Source: an endosymbiont 'TC1' of Trimyema compressum
Lineage (GTDB): Bacteria > Bacillota > TC1
Assembly (NCBI RefSeq): GCF_001584725.1
Contig: NZ_CP014606.1
Span: 1,517,501-1,581,500, forward strand
Direction of reading: 5' to 3'
Length of the DNA stretch: 64,000 nucleotides
Shown piece by piece: positions 46,792 through 58,928 of the stretch. Numbering within the stretch: the first letter of the stretch is position 1; each line of letters opens with the position of its first letter. The notes beneath the pieces were generated by a model. That model searched no databases and was not told the DNA's origin. It worked only from the letters and a program-made list of their open reading frames with translations. A program made the translations under genes and the position numbers.

Positions 46792-47653
46792 GTTTCTTCC
46801 CCTTTTTAAAAATTTCCAAAAGCTGACTAACTAATTCTTTATCTCTAAGAGGCTTAAAATCCACACTACAGCCAGCCTCTTTTAGTAAAGCCATTATTTC
46901 TACACTAAAAGGCGTTCCCAGTCCCAAAGACAACAAATATTCCCTTTTGGAAAATATTTCTTCTGGTAGCCCTTCTAAAGCAAGACGACCATTTTCCATC
47001 ACAAGTAAATAATCAGCAACCTCAAAAATATCGTCCATATCGTGAGAAACAAAAAATACAGTCAGTCCCCTCTTTTCCTTAATTTCAAATAATAGGGAAA
47101 GCAAATCACTTTTGCTTCTTGGATCTAATCCTGCTGTTGGCTCATCTAAAATTAAAATATCAGGATTCATAGCCAAAACAGATGCAATCGCGACCTTCCT
47201 TTTCTCTCCTCCAGATAGTTCATGAGGGGAGCGATTTTGATAGTCTTCATAAGATAGACCGATATCTTCCATAGATAATGCTACATCTTTTTTTACTTCA
47301 GCTTCTGTTAGCCCTAAATTTTTAGGTCCAAAAGCAATATCTGCAAATACTGTTTCCTCAAACAACTGATCTTCAGGGTATTGAAAAACCAAACCAACTT
47401 TTCTACGTAATTCTTTTAAGCCTTTACCATTTTTATCAATAGTAAATTCATCTATTATAATACAACCTTCTTGAGGCAAGTAAAGTCCATTGAAATGTTG
47501 CATTAAAGTTGATTTTCCTGAACCTGTATGACCAATAACCCCTATTGTTTGCCCTGATTCCACTTTAAAGGAAATATCAAAAATACCATATTCTCTGCTA
47601 TTTACATCATCAATATCATATTGGTACGTTACTGACTTTACTTCAACTGACAT
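46784..47653 (-). CDS. ecfA2: Energy-coupling factor ATPase EcfA2
   Basis: A 289-residue ABC ATPase. Walker A is GHTGSGKSTLMQHF, the Q-loop FQYPEDQLFEETV, the signature LSGGEKRKVAIASVLA, Walker B ILILDEPTAGLDP and the H-loop VSHDMDD. The E-D-Q-L-F-E-E-T-V after the Q-loop is the usual EcfA2 form. The start overlaps the ecfA1 end by 16 bases. Confidence 0.96.
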   Translation of the reverse strand: MSVEVKSVTYQYDIDDVNSREYGIFDISFKVESGQTIGVIGHTGSGKSTLMQHFNGLYLPQEGCIIIDEFTIDKNGKGLKELRRKVGLVFQYPEDQLFEETVFADIAFGPKNLGLTEAEVKKDVALSMEDIGLSYEDYQNRSPHELSGGEKRKVAIASVLAMNPDILILDEPTAGLDPRSKSDLLSLLFEIKEKRGLTVFFVSHDMDDIFEVADYLLVMENGRLALEGLPEEIFSKREYLLSLGLGTPFSVEIMALLKEAGCSVDFKPLRDKELVSQLLEIFKKGKKHA

Positions 47654-48468
47654 AAGCGTTTCACCAATTCCTCTTTCGTTAATATTGTATTTTCTAATTC
47701 TAAGCCCTTTTCTTTAAGCATTAAACTAATTTCTAAAGCCTTAGGTAAACGCATCCCAATATTTTCTAAAAGTTTTTTTTCTGAAAATACTGCTTTGGGG
47801 GAGCCTTCAATTATAACCTCTCCTTGATCCATAACGACAACTTTATCACTATAGACCACTTCATCCATAAAGTGGGTAATTAAAACAATAGTCATAGCCT
47901 CATCTCTATTTAACTGTCTTAAAACCTCAATGACTTCTTTTCTACCTTTAGGATCCAACATAGAAGTTGGTTCATCTAATACTAAATATTCTGGTTTCAT
48001 AGCCAAAACAGAACCGATGGCACTTCTTTGTTTTTGCCCCCCCGACAAACGGTGAGGAGGTCTTTTTAGATGCTGTTCCATACCTACTTTTTGGGCAGCA
48101 GCTAAAATTATAGGCATCATATCTTTTGAAGGAATCCCAAGATTTTCTAAACCAAAGGCAATATCTTCTTCTATAGTGCCTCCAACAAATTGGTTGTCTG
48201 GATTTTGAAAAACCATACCAACTCTTTGGCGTACTTGCCAAATATTTTCATTATCTAAAACAGCCATACCTTCAACTGTAATGCTACCTTTTTGTGGCAC
48301 TATTAATCCATTTAAGTGTTTAGCTAAAGTTGACTTGCCAGAACCATTATGACCAATAATTGAAACAAAGTTGCCTTTTTTTATTTCTATATTTATATTT
48401 TTTAGAGTCTCTATAGATTCACCTGATTCTTTCTTATATTCATGGTAGAGACCATCTATTTTAATCAA
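47638..48468 (-). CDS. ecfA1: Energy-coupling factor ATPase EcfA1
   Basis: A 276-residue ABC ATPase. Walker A is GHNGSGKSTLAKHL, the Q-loop FQNPDNQFVGGTIEEDIAFG (typical of EcfA1), Walker B LVLDEPTSMLDP and the H-loop ITHFMDE. The signature reads LSGGQKQRSAIGSVLA, where most relatives have R-V-A-I-A; Ser replaces Val just after the signature, probably harmless. It is the first gene of the unit; its promoter should lie in 48470-48540. Confidence 0.95.
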   Translation of the reverse strand: MIKIDGLYHEYKKESGESIETLKNINIEIKKGNFVSIIGHNGSGKSTLAKHLNGLIVPQKGSITVEGMAVLDNENIWQVRQRVGMVFQNPDNQFVGGTIEEDIAFGLENLGIPSKDMMPIILAAAQKVGMEQHLKRPPHRLSGGQKQRSAIGSVLAMKPEYLVLDEPTSMLDPKGRKEVIEVLRQLNRDEAMTIVLITHFMDEVVYSDKVVVMDQGEVIIEGSPKAVFSEKKLLENIGMRLPKALEISLMLKEKGLELENTILTKEELVKRLCQLK

Positions 48469-48549
48469 TTTGCATTATCTCCTTTAATTAACTTACCTTA
48501 TATTATATCTATTATATCAAATTATTGAATGTTTAGTAAATTAATAATA

Positions 48550-48585
48550 GAAAAGACTTTCCAAATAATCGAAAAGTCTCTTCTA
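48550..48585 (-). terminator. Terminator of the GDPD fragment
   Basis: AGACTTT pairs with AAAGTCT around an AT-rich loop, followed on the minus strand by TTTTCTATTATT. It would end the truncated gene at 48596. Confidence 0.6.
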
Positions 48586-48595
48586 GGTAGAATTA

Positions 48596-48773
48596 CTATT
48601 TAGTTAAGACATCTGTAATAATGCCATAGGCACCCTTATTCGTCATAAGTTCAGTTGCTCTTTTTCATTATCTATTGTCCAATAGTATGTTCTAATATTA
48701 TAGGTTTTATACCCTTTAGCTAAAGCATCAATTCTAGAATCTAAAGTATCTGCTAAAACAACACCAACTTAAC
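48596..48773 (-). pseudogene. Glycerophosphodiester phosphodiesterase, C-terminal fragment cut by an IS
   Basis: The surviving 59 codons read VGVVLADTLDSRIDALAKGY, then TYYWTIDNEKE, and after one frameshift ELMTNKGAYGIITDVLTK and the stop. The W-T-I-D-N-E-x-E plus G-x-x-G-I-I-T-D motifs are the last strands of the GDPD TIM barrel. The catalytic N-terminal part is missing: the reading frame runs straight into the left end of IS3 copy 2. It is a remnant without activity. Confidence 0.72.
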
Positions 48774-50038
48774 TGGACATATACTAAAAAAGTAGACAGG
48801 AAAAAGTGAAACATGTTTTAAATAAGTAGACACATAAGAAAGGATAAAATTATGAATAATTACAAGAAATACGATGAAGAATTTAAAAAAAGTATTGTTA
48901 ATTTACACCAAAACGGTAAAACTCAATCCCAACTTTCTAAAGAATATGGTGTCTCCATGTCTGCTTTACACAAGTGGATTAAACTTTATTCTCAGGTTAG
49001 AATTGATGATGATACTATTCTAACCGCTAAGCAGATTAAGGATCTTCAAAAGCGTAATGCTCGACTCTAGGAGGAAAATATCATTTTAAAAAAAGCAATT
49101 GCCATATTCACGCCTCACTCAGACAAAGATTAATGGCTGTTCATACCCTTCGTTTTCAGCACGCTATCTCTTTTCTTTGTCATGTCCTTAAAGTGAACCG
49201 CAGCTCCTATTACAAATACTTTTCGGAAAAACTTTCTCCTAGAACTATTGAGAATTAAAAACTCCGTCAGCTTATTCTCGGAGATTTGTCATCTTACTAA
49301 GAGACGTATTGGCCCATCTAAGATTAAGGCTCTTCTTTCCTATGACTATGGCATCAACATCAGTATTGGTAGAGCGAGCCGCCTGATGACTGACATGAAT
49401 CTTCCTAAAATGCCTACTATCAAACTTCGGTTTATTCATCCGAGGTCTATTCCCAATTTTGATTGCCCTAACTACCTAAATCAAAATTTTAATGTTCCTC
49501 AGCCCAATCAAGTCTGGGCTAGTGACATTACCTATATTAATTTAAATGCCTCTTTTGCTTATCTCTGTGTTATTATGGATTTATTTTCTCGTAAAATTAT
49601 TGCTTGGAAGCTCTCTCTTAAAATTGATACTTCTCTTGTTAAGGATACTTTTATCAAAGCCTTTTATTCTCAAAAACCTTCTACTTCTCTTATTTTTCAT
49701 TCTGACAGAGGTTCCTAATATACTTCTTTTATCTTTAGAAAGCTCCTTGATTCTTTTGGTATCATTCAATCTTTTTCTAAGCTTTCTCATCCTTGGGACA
49801 ATGCTGTCGTTGAGTCCTTTTTAAATATATGAAAAAAGAAGAAATTCTTCGTAGGTCTTTTTCTTCCTTTGCTCAAATTAAGCTTTCCTGCTTTGAACAC
49901 ATTGAGGGCTTCTACAACCCCCTATACGTCCCCACTCTGCTAATAACATTCTTTCTCCTAATTCCAAAGAAGACTATTTTTTCACTTCTATTAAAACTTA
50001 ATTTCACTTTTTCTATCTACTCTATTGACATTCTTCCA
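48774..50038 (+). mobile_element. IS3-family insertion sequence, copy 2
   Basis: A 1265-base element identical to copy 1 except for one extra T (run of four T at 49084-49087 against three in copy 1), by my reading. Both ends match copy 1 exactly. No target-site duplication is seen (AAC at left, AGC at right). The left flank is a GDPD gene fragment and the right flank is the cut end of an adhesin gene, so the junction is not a simple insertion. Confidence 0.92.
48852..49977 (+). pseudogene. IS3-family transposase (orfA + orfB), copy 2, several stops
   Basis: The same coding content and the same lesions as copy 1: TAG at 49068-49070, TAA at 49256-49258, TAA at 49716-49718 in HSDRGS-stop, and a missing T in the last DDE block. 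The only change is the T4 run, which keeps frame through NIILKKAIAIFTPHSDK and includes an A7G slip-like sequence at the orfA/orfB boundary. It cannot make a full transposase without suppression. Confidence 0.88.
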
Positions 50039-53000
50039 AGCCTACAGCTGAGCCATTAACAATCACACTGCCTGATACTAATTTAACATCAGAAGGTAGC
50101 ACATCACTTACATTAACATCTGTGCACACAGAATCTTTTTTAGTGTTTTTAGCTTTAATTGTATATTCAATAATATCATCAACAGAGTAAGTAGTTTTAC
50201 CATTTGCATTGGCTGAGCTTTTTAGCATTTTCACTGTCGGTTCTATTGATTTTACTATGCCATAAGCTTTGTTAGTCATATGAGGAGATACAGCGTCTAC
50301 AGGAAGTATGTCATCTGTAATCGTGATATAAATTTTTTCACCTGAAGTTAACCCAGATGCTTCCACTGAATTAATATCTACCGTATATTTATTCTCTCCA
50401 TTAGCATCAACTGGTGATATAGGTGCTGAACCAATTAATGTGCCATTCATTTTATATACATTAACAGTTGCTGGGTTTAAAAATTCACCATACCCATCAA
50501 TGCGCTTCGCTGATTTTCCCGTAATTTTCAAACCAATTTTACCATCTTCTGGGGTATATTTATAGACTTTTACTGGATTTGTCTCTGATGAACTAGAATA
50601 AGTTACACTATCAGCTTCCATTACTAAAGGTTGCTTAATATTCCAGATAGTATTATTTGATTCACCTGCCTCAACAGAGCTGATTCTTGGATTAGCACCA
50701 TCACCTATAACGGCTTGAGCTACTAATTGTGTACCTGAAGGTAAGCCAGATATATTAACAGTATAATTACCTTTAGTATCTGTTACTGCCTTTGCAATAG
50801 GTGTTTCAGTAACTTTTCCAATAGCATACGTTACTATTGTTCCATCAGCTTTTTTAACAAAAACATTTACTTTAATAATCAGGAATAGGAAAAACCTTAT
50901 CTGTCGATATTATGGACTGCATATAAGCTGTTCCTGATACTGTAGTATCTAAGTCATGAACAGCTGTCATATTACCTGTTCTATTGTGGTTATCTAAATC
51001 CACTCTATTCTTTAAATCGCTATCTGTTGTCGGCGGTTTTTGATCAATTGTTACAAAAGGATCAGGATTTTCTTGATAAATACGACCATAGTCTTGTAAT
51101 TTAAATTCATCTAATTTAGTTGTAACCTTATCTGCACCTGGTCCATATACACCTGGGTTTGTCTTTACAGTACCATTATGCACGCCATTAATAGGATTGC
51201 TACCTACTTGCCAAGTTAACACAAGTTTATCATTATCATAGGGTGTTGCTCCTTTATACCACGTGCTAACAGCCGTATCCTTAGCAACAAAACGAACAGC
51301 ATTATTAGCAGAACCAGCTCCACCAATTACTCTTCCTCCTGCACCATCATTTCTTATATCAAAAGCCCTAGCATTATCAATGGTTATTCTACTATCAGGA
51401 TGATTCCCTAAATCTACTGCTGGATCACCTATATTATTATTTTTAGCAACTAAAATTCCACCTGAATTAATATTAATAATTAATGCTTTATTAGCGTAGT
51501 AACTAGTATTAATTGCTGCATGGGAATAATCACCACCTCTAGCAGGTGCCGGCATATCCCTTACAGAATTTAGTCTACTATGAACTTTTTTACCATTAGG
51601 TAAAAATCCAACTCCAGAAATATTAATAGTTGAAGAGGTTTGACTTTGGAAGTTAATTCCACCTCGAGTTCCATCTTTAGTATAAGCATCTAATAGTCCA
51701 CCGCCAGTAATATTAATATTGCTTTCACCAGTTCCGTCTGAAAAATAAGCACTATAGTCTCCGCCATTATGAACTAAATTCAATTCAGAACCTGCACCAT
51801 CAATATTTATTTCTGTCTTACCTGCAACAGTATAAATAGTGCTATTTCTTTGACTTGTTAAGTTTGTTTTGGCGCGCCACCCTTAACATTATATACAGCA
51901 ATATTATTTGAACCTCCAGGAACTTCATTAGCAATAGCCCAAGAGTCACCCTCTGCATTTAAAACCGTTTCTTGACCTTCTGCATTAAGAGTCCTGTTAC
52001 CTCCTGCTAAAGAAATAGCTCTATAACCAGTTGATTTTATATTCACTTGTGCGCCATCTTTAAAGGTTACAACTTTAGTAACATTGTTTCCATATAAAGA
52101 TAGTGCAGCATACTCTGTATTAACATTAGTTGGTGTACAGTTGATATTAAGAACACCACCCTTACCTACCGCTAAATTTTTATTACCAGTAGAATTATTT
52201 TTAAAAACTAAACCATTACCATTCATACTTTTTATATTTAATTCACCATTAAGAACCATTGTTTGCTGACCATTACCATCTAGCAAAAAAGGAGCTGGAC
52301 TACTATAAACATTAGAGGAAATAACATTACTTTCCACATTCATGAAAGCATCCTTTTTAATATTAACATCAATTTTAACATTATTGCCTACAGATATTGC
52401 TTCACCTGATATACCTGCTGTAATTGATGTTCTTGTATTTTTAAGATTTACTTTAGCACCTGATAATACAGTAAAGCTATCGGCTACTGTCGAAATAATG
52501 GATGCATTGTTTGATGTTAATGATGATGTTGTTGTTCCCATAAAAGTGATTTCTTTATATCCTTTAACAAGAACGTCTTTTCCATTAATATTATTTTGAC
52601 CATCAAAAGCAATTTTTCCAGTCGTTAAACTTTGATTTTCTACTAAACCACCTATTAATGTTGAATTAACATTATTAATTAAGGCATCTCAATTACTGGA
52701 ACTATCATTAATAAAAACAGTTCCAGCACTCTCTAATTTTATATTAGAAAAAGCAATTTTTCCTGTAGTCGATTGTAAAGGCTTAAGATTTGCCGTATCA
52801 CCGCTACCTGTAAATGTAATTGAATTCCCATTACCTTCAATGGTTAACTCTTTACTTGGAATAGGAATAGTCCTAGCTCCAGAATCCCTTATAATATTAC
52901 CGTTCAAAACAATTTTAGTTATAGTAGGTGAAGATACTGCTGTCATAAAATCTATCCATGTAGAAACGGTAGCTGTTGTACCATTGTCACCGAACGTGAC

Positions 53001-53511
53001 AATATCTATAACCTCAATATTTTCATCTAATGCTTTACCTTCATTGTCTACAACTTGAGTATACAGTCTACTCTGTGACTGTTCTTCATCTACAGTTGTC
53101 TTAAAAGTAATTTCATTAGCGCCCTCTTGAAGAACGGCTAGATTTAATGATGCTATTTGTTTATTACTGTCATTAGCATCCACCATCATATCCTAATCCT
53201 CATGGCTCCCTTTAGTTAAAGCTTTACCATTTAAGAACATTTCTCCAGCAAAAGTTTCACTTTCGCTGAATTCATTTGTTAAAAAGAGCTGTTGGTCATC
53301 AGATCCTTTTTTTACTGTTTATGTTCCCTTTATTCAAAGCAATTGAATATGAAACCTCTTTCCCATTAGTTTTATGATTTATATTTAAAAGACCTGTAGA
53401 ACTTCCAAATATACCATTAGCGCTTCCCGCTATAGCCACGCTGTTTAGTATTACTGATAGCAGAAATACAACCAGCATGAAAAATGCTTGTTTTTTTAAT
53501 ATTTTATTCAC
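50039..53511 (-). pseudogene. Giant pectate-lyase-like adhesin, copy A, broken and cut by IS3
   Basis: The N-terminus (MNKILKKQAFFMLVVFLLSV) is a signal peptide. Fragments then read through a WIDFMTAVSSPTITKIVLNG segment that opens the right-handed beta-helix (pectate-lyase-like adhesive) region. Repeats follow, such as VNIKSTGYRAISLAGGNRTL, NITGGGLLDAYTKDGTRGGI and IDQKPPTTDSDLKNRVDL. The next part has DUF11-like modules (KVYKYTPEDGKIGLKITG, DIIEYTIKAKNTKKDSVCTD). Frame changes lie near 53250, 52690, 51850, 50870 and 50630. The 3-prime end is removed by the IS. It is closely related to copy B and shares its order of domains. Such proteins are exported and bind surfaces. Confidence 0.82.
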
Positions 53512-53960
53512 TTAATCAAACCTCCCATTTTGCCAATCAATACTGTATTGACTAATCAAACCTCTTAATACCAATATTAAAATATAGTTACTATGACCAA
53601 TTAGCATACTATACTTTATTATATTTAATTTTAAAAAAAATTGAATTTTTATTCAAAATGATTCTAATAATATTCTAACATTGTAATAATTACGTTTCAA
53701 TTAATTTAAAGTATAAATTTCAATTCTTGTTCGTAATTTTTTAATTTTTTGTTAATTAAAATTTAATTAAATAGATTATCACATATATATGTTTCATAAT
53801 TCCCAATACAAGAACATCTTTACCAATGTGTCATTCTACTAAATAATACAGATTTATTATATCAATTTTATTACGAGAGTTGAGAAGATGCAGAAACACC
53901 CTCTCAACATATTCATTTTATAATCATAACTGTAGACTTTTCTCTAAAATTATTGTTCAT
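53512..53960. other. Upstream region of adhesin copy A
   Basis: About 450 AT-rich bases without a gene, holding a ribosome binding site (GGGAGG near 53524) for the minus-strand adhesin. A weak inverted repeat at 53889-53918 (GTTGAGA with TCTCAAC) may end copy B transcription. Confidence 0.5.
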
Positions 53961-56900
53961 TCAATAAATTTTTAATTTTTTTAAATGCTTGGTATTTTTT
54001 AATAATGTCTGAGATTTATCCTTTATCTCCACATTATTAATATGTAAAGGTTGTTTTTCAATTAAAGGATGTCCCACTTCAACACCCATATCAGCAGCTT
54101 TTTCTCCGTTAAAATTCCCTGAACTGGTTGGACACTCTTTTTTCCTGTTTTTCTTTTCTTTATGTTTTGAGTAATGGCTGCATCATCATACCCTTTTACT
54201 GAAACGATATTTATAATGTCCTTATCATCAATCCTAGGATTAATAATAGTGTCAAATACAAGGGTTCTACGATCACCACTATTAAAATCTCCTAAACTAA
54301 TTTTTAAAACATTATTGTTGAATATTTCTGAATCCTCTAAATGTACCCCCCCATCTAAATAAACTGCACCTGGTTTATAAGTTACTTCAATTGGCAATTC
54401 ATCTATTAAGATTACACTTTCCCATAAAGACTCTTCAACAGCTCTATTGCCAACATCTATTGTATATCTCACAATATCACCTGGTTGATTTCTACCATCG
54501 GTAGAATTCAAATTTTTAGATACTTTTGATACACGAGATTTAACAGGATACTTGGTTACTTCAATACCGATAGCAGAATTATTAATAGTTTTTCCTGCTG
54601 CACTTCCTAAAATTACTGACTCAAAAGTGACAGTTACTGACTGTCCATTGACAATATCACCTAACTCAACCTCTAGTTCTCTATATTGAGAATCATATGT
54701 TGCTTTTCCTCCTGCAACTACACCATCTATTTGCACACTATTTACATCAATATTAAGTCCTTCTGGTATAAAATCAAAGAAGTGTTATATCTTGCCAAAT
54801 GGAGCTATTTAAAGCTTTGTTAGAGACCACAATGGAGTATTTTAAGGTATCGCCTACATAGTTTTTGCCATCATGTGATGTTAAATTCTGCACACTTTTA
54901 ATTACACTAGGAACTACTGGAGATTCGGAAATGGCCACTGCTGCTTCTGTAACCTCTTTTGAAACTAGAACATTCTGGTCGTTTTCATCAATAGCTATGC
55001 CTTTAACACGTGCTGTATTATTAAAAGTTTGTCCATATCCAGAAGTAATTTTTATTTCAAATGTCACAGTAGATATTTTACCGCCTGACGCAACTCCTAG
55101 TGTACTCATATCCCCTATTGAAATTGAATTCAAATCATATTAGCTCCCTAAACCGTTAACTTTTAAAGAGCTTGGAATAAATTCAACTTGTGAAGGCAAT
55201 GTATCTTTTAAAACAACGTCTTTCCAAATGGAATCCATTTTTTATTGTCCATAGTAATGGCATAACGAATAGTATCTCCTACAAAATATTTGACATCGTT
55301 TCTGGAGAGGTTCTCTACTGTTTTCTTAAGAGATACTTCTGGCATTGTGGATTCTACAATGCCAAATGCCTTATTCGTTTTATGAGGTTTAATAGTATCA
55401 ACTGGGTCTATATCATCCGTTATGGTTACATATATTATTTCACCTGATTGCAATTTATCTGCTTCAGCCGCTTCAACAGTTACATTAAACAAATTATTCC
55501 CAGTCGTATCTCCATTTGCAAGCAGCGCTGAACCAATTAATGTATCATCATTTTTGTAGACATTAACAGTTGCTGGATTTGTTAATATGCTACTGTAATC
55601 ATTAACTCTTTCTGCTGATTTTCCTTTAACATTTATACCTATTTTGCCATCTGCTTTTTTACAAAAAGATTTATTTTTGTATCAGACATAGCAAATACCT
55701 TATCAGGTGATATTATGGATTGCATATAAGCAGTACCTGATACGGTTGTATCCATATCATGGACAGAAGTCATACTTTGAGTTCTGCCATGAGTCCCTAT
55801 ATCCACTCGACTTTTTAAATCAGCTTCTGTTGTTGCTGGTTTTTGATCAATAGTAATAAATGGATCTGGATTTTCTTGATAAATACGGCCATATTCTTGT
55901 AGTTTAAATTCGTTTACTCGAGCAGTTGCTTTATTTGCTCCTGGTCCAAACACCCCTGGATTGGTATACGTTGTACCATTATGAAAAGCATTAATTGGAT
56001 TACTTCCTGCCTGCTATGATAATACTAATTTATTATTATCATAAGGTCATTTCCTATATACCATGTGCTTATAGCTGTATTTTTAGCTATAAAACGAATG
56101 GCATCATTTTTTGATAAAAATCCACCAATAGCTCTTCCTCCAGAACCATCATTTCTAATATCAAAAGCTCTCGCATTATCAATGGTAACTTTACTATCTC
56201 TATGCGAGCCTCAATCAATAGCGGGATCTTTCTCGCTGTTGTTTTTTTTGCGACTAATATACCGCCTGCATTTACATTGATTGTTAGCGGCATAATTCCA
56301 TAGTAACTAATACTAATGGCAGCATGGGAATAATCGCCAAGTGTGCTTTTAGTATTTTCTTTAATTGAATTTACTCTAATATAAAATTTACTCTAATATA
56401 AATTTTAGTGCCATCCTCTAACATTCCTGTGCCCGAAATATTAATAGCTGCAGATTTTTGACTTTGGAAATTAATACCAGCTCTGTGTCCTTCATTTGTA
56501 TAAGCGTCTAATAAGCCACCACCTGTAATATTGATAGTACTAACACCAGTACCATCAGAAAAATAAGCACCATATAATCCACCATTATGAATTAACTTAA
56601 ATTCTGACCCTGGACCGTCTACATTCATAGTTGTCTGAGCAGCAACTGTATAGATTGTACTATCTCTCTGACTTGTTAAAATAGCTTTAGCGCCACCTTT
56701 AACATTATAAGTAGCAACATTTTGAACCGCCAGGAATTTCATTAGCAATAGACAAATAGCTACCTTCTGCATTTAAGACTGTCCCTTTGCCTTCAGTATT
56801 AAGGGTCCTATTTCCTCCTGCTAATGAAATGGCCTCTATAGCCTGCAGATTTAATATTGACTTGTGCACCATCTTTAAATGTCACAACCTTTATTACATT

Positions 56901-58395
56901 ATTTCCATACAATGACAATGCTGCATATTCAGTTGTGTTATTGGCTGGAGTACAATCAATATTAAGAACACCACCTGCAGCAACTGTAGAATTTTTATCT
57001 CCTGTGGAATTGTGTTTAAAAACTAAACTATTTCCATTTTTTACTTTTTACATTTAATTCTCCAGTAATAGTCATTACTTGAGAACCATTTCCATCTATT
57101 AAAAACGGAGCAGGGCTACTGTATACATTTGAGGTAGTAGCATTACCTTCAACATTGACAACAGCGCCTTTTTCAATATTTAACTCTACTCTAGAAGTAT
57201 TTCCAACAACTAAGGCATCTCCAGTTGTATTGGTATTTTTAAAACTTACGTTTGCACCAGATGAAACATTAAATCGATCTGCTCTACTAGCTTGTATCGT
57301 AGTATTATTTGAAACCATTTCAGTAGTTGTTGAGCCTAAGAAGCTTATATCCTTATAGCCCTTTACTAAAACACTTGTTCCTCTAATACTATTATTACCA
57401 TCAAAAACAACTTTACCGGAATTAGTATTGCTATTATCTAGTAATCCAGCAATTGATGTAGTAGATACATTATTAATTAAAATATCCCAGTTACTATAAC
57501 TGTCATTTTTGAAAACAACACCAGAACTTTCTAATTTGACATTAACAAATGACACCTTACCTGAAGTGGATCTAGAAGGTTGCATAGTTGTTGTAATACG
57601 ATTGCCAGTAAAGTTAATAGATTGCCATTTCCGTTGATTATTAAATCTTTACTAGGAAGGTTCATAATTGTTGAGCCAGATGTTCTAGTAATATTCCCTT
57701 TCAAATCAATTTGTGTAACACTTGGTGAAGAAACAGCAGCCATAAATTCTGACCAACTTGAAACATTAACAGCATCTGACCTAGCACCAAATGTTGAAAT
57801 TTCTGGTAAAGCTTCTTCATCCACGTTATCAATTAGATCTAATTTTTCTTCTTGCTCTTCAGCAACTTCATCTATCTTATTTTCTTCTAAAGGTACTGTT
57901 TCAATATTTTCATCATAAGCTTTACCTTCACTATTAACAATTTGAGTATAAAACCTACTTTCTTTTTCCTCATCATAAACATGCGTCTTAAAAGATATTT
58001 TATTCTCACCTTCTTTTAAGATATTTAAATTAATAGAGGCAATTTGTTTATTTACCCCATTAGCATCAACCATCATATCCCAATCATCATAACTACCACG
58101 CTTTAGCACTTCATCATTTAAATACATTTCCCCAGCAAAAAAATTCATTTTCACTAAATTCATTTGTTAGAAAAAGATCTTGATTATTTTCTTTTAGCGA
58201 TAGAATTTTATCTTTTTCTAAAGTAATGGAATAAGAGACTTCTTGTCCAATAGCCTCATGTTCAATATTAAACAAATGCTTGTCTGCACTCATTACATTA
58301 CCAGCACTTATTGCTACTGCAATACAGTTTAGTATTACTGAAAAGAAAAATACCATTAGCATAAACAAAGCTTGCTTTTTCATCACTTTACTCAT
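53961..58395 (-). pseudogene. Giant pectate-lyase-like adhesin, copy B, multiply frameshifted
   Basis: A signal peptide (MSKVMKKQALFMLMVFFFSV) begins about 1,475 codons of decayed coding sequence. Order: an N-terminal beta domain (GEMYLNDEVLKRGSYDDWDM), an acidic linker (EENKIDEVAEEQEEK, absent from copy A), and the start of the adhesive beta-helix at WSEFMAAVSSPSVTQIDLKG. Helix repeats (GNNSIRGTSVLVKG, NITGGGLLDAYTNEGHRAGI) and IDQKPATTEADLKSRVDI follow. At least three DUF11-type domains (GDTLKYSIVVSNKALNSSIW, QPGDIVRYTIDVGNRAVEES) end the protein, in a frame that stops at 53961. About a dozen frame changes occur, near 58140, 57600, 57040, 56830, 56750, 56380, 56060, 55650, 55200 and 54770 among others. 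There is no LPxTG. The anchoring mode is unknown. Confidence 0.82.
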
Positions 58396-58884
58396 TTTAT
58401 ACCCTCCCTATTTTGAAAAAAATCTATTTTTCACTTTAAGTAATTTATATCAATTCACAATTTTACTTTAAAATCATAAAATGCTACACAATATGTGAAC
58501 AATAATTCATGACATATATTTCCTGAACTAGATTTTTTGACCAATACACCATAGTTTTAGACACACTTAAATTATCATCTCCAATAGATTAAAGCAATAA
58601 TAAACGCCGATTAGGAACCCAATACATAATATATCTTAAGAAGCAATCTCTTTTTATATTAATTACAAATCTGTAATTTTATATTCTCTGTACACATCAT
58701 CATTAGGCAATTACAGCTTTTAAGTTTAAATATCTTCTTGTTAAAACCCTATAATAAAAGGGAATTTTTTTAATCTTAACTCAAACTAAACACATAAAAT
58801 TATATTGCTAAAAACAAATATAATTAACTGCATTTAATTCACTTTTGAACTCATTTTAATCTTTCTGAATTACTTGTAAAAAAA

Positions 58885-58928
58885 GATATTAAAAAGAATA
58901 TTTCACGTGAAACATTCTTTTTAATATC
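58885..58928. promoter_or_regulatory. 44-bp palindrome with parS-like core
   Basis: Two 15-base arms (58885-58899 and 58914-58928) are perfect reverse complements. They flank a centre with TTTCACGTGAAA, and only one base pair of the whole 44 is mismatched. The 16-mer 58899-58914, TATTTCACGTGAAACA, matches the parS consensus TGTTTCACGTGAAACA at 15 of 16 positions. The palindrome overlaps the -35 region of the parA promoter. Confidence 0.85.

Noticed and set aside
52084-52269. Plus-strand open frames across the adhesin region (also 57155-57358, 57580-57918)
   Set aside because: They lie antisense to adhesin repeats and are explained by the repeat composition.
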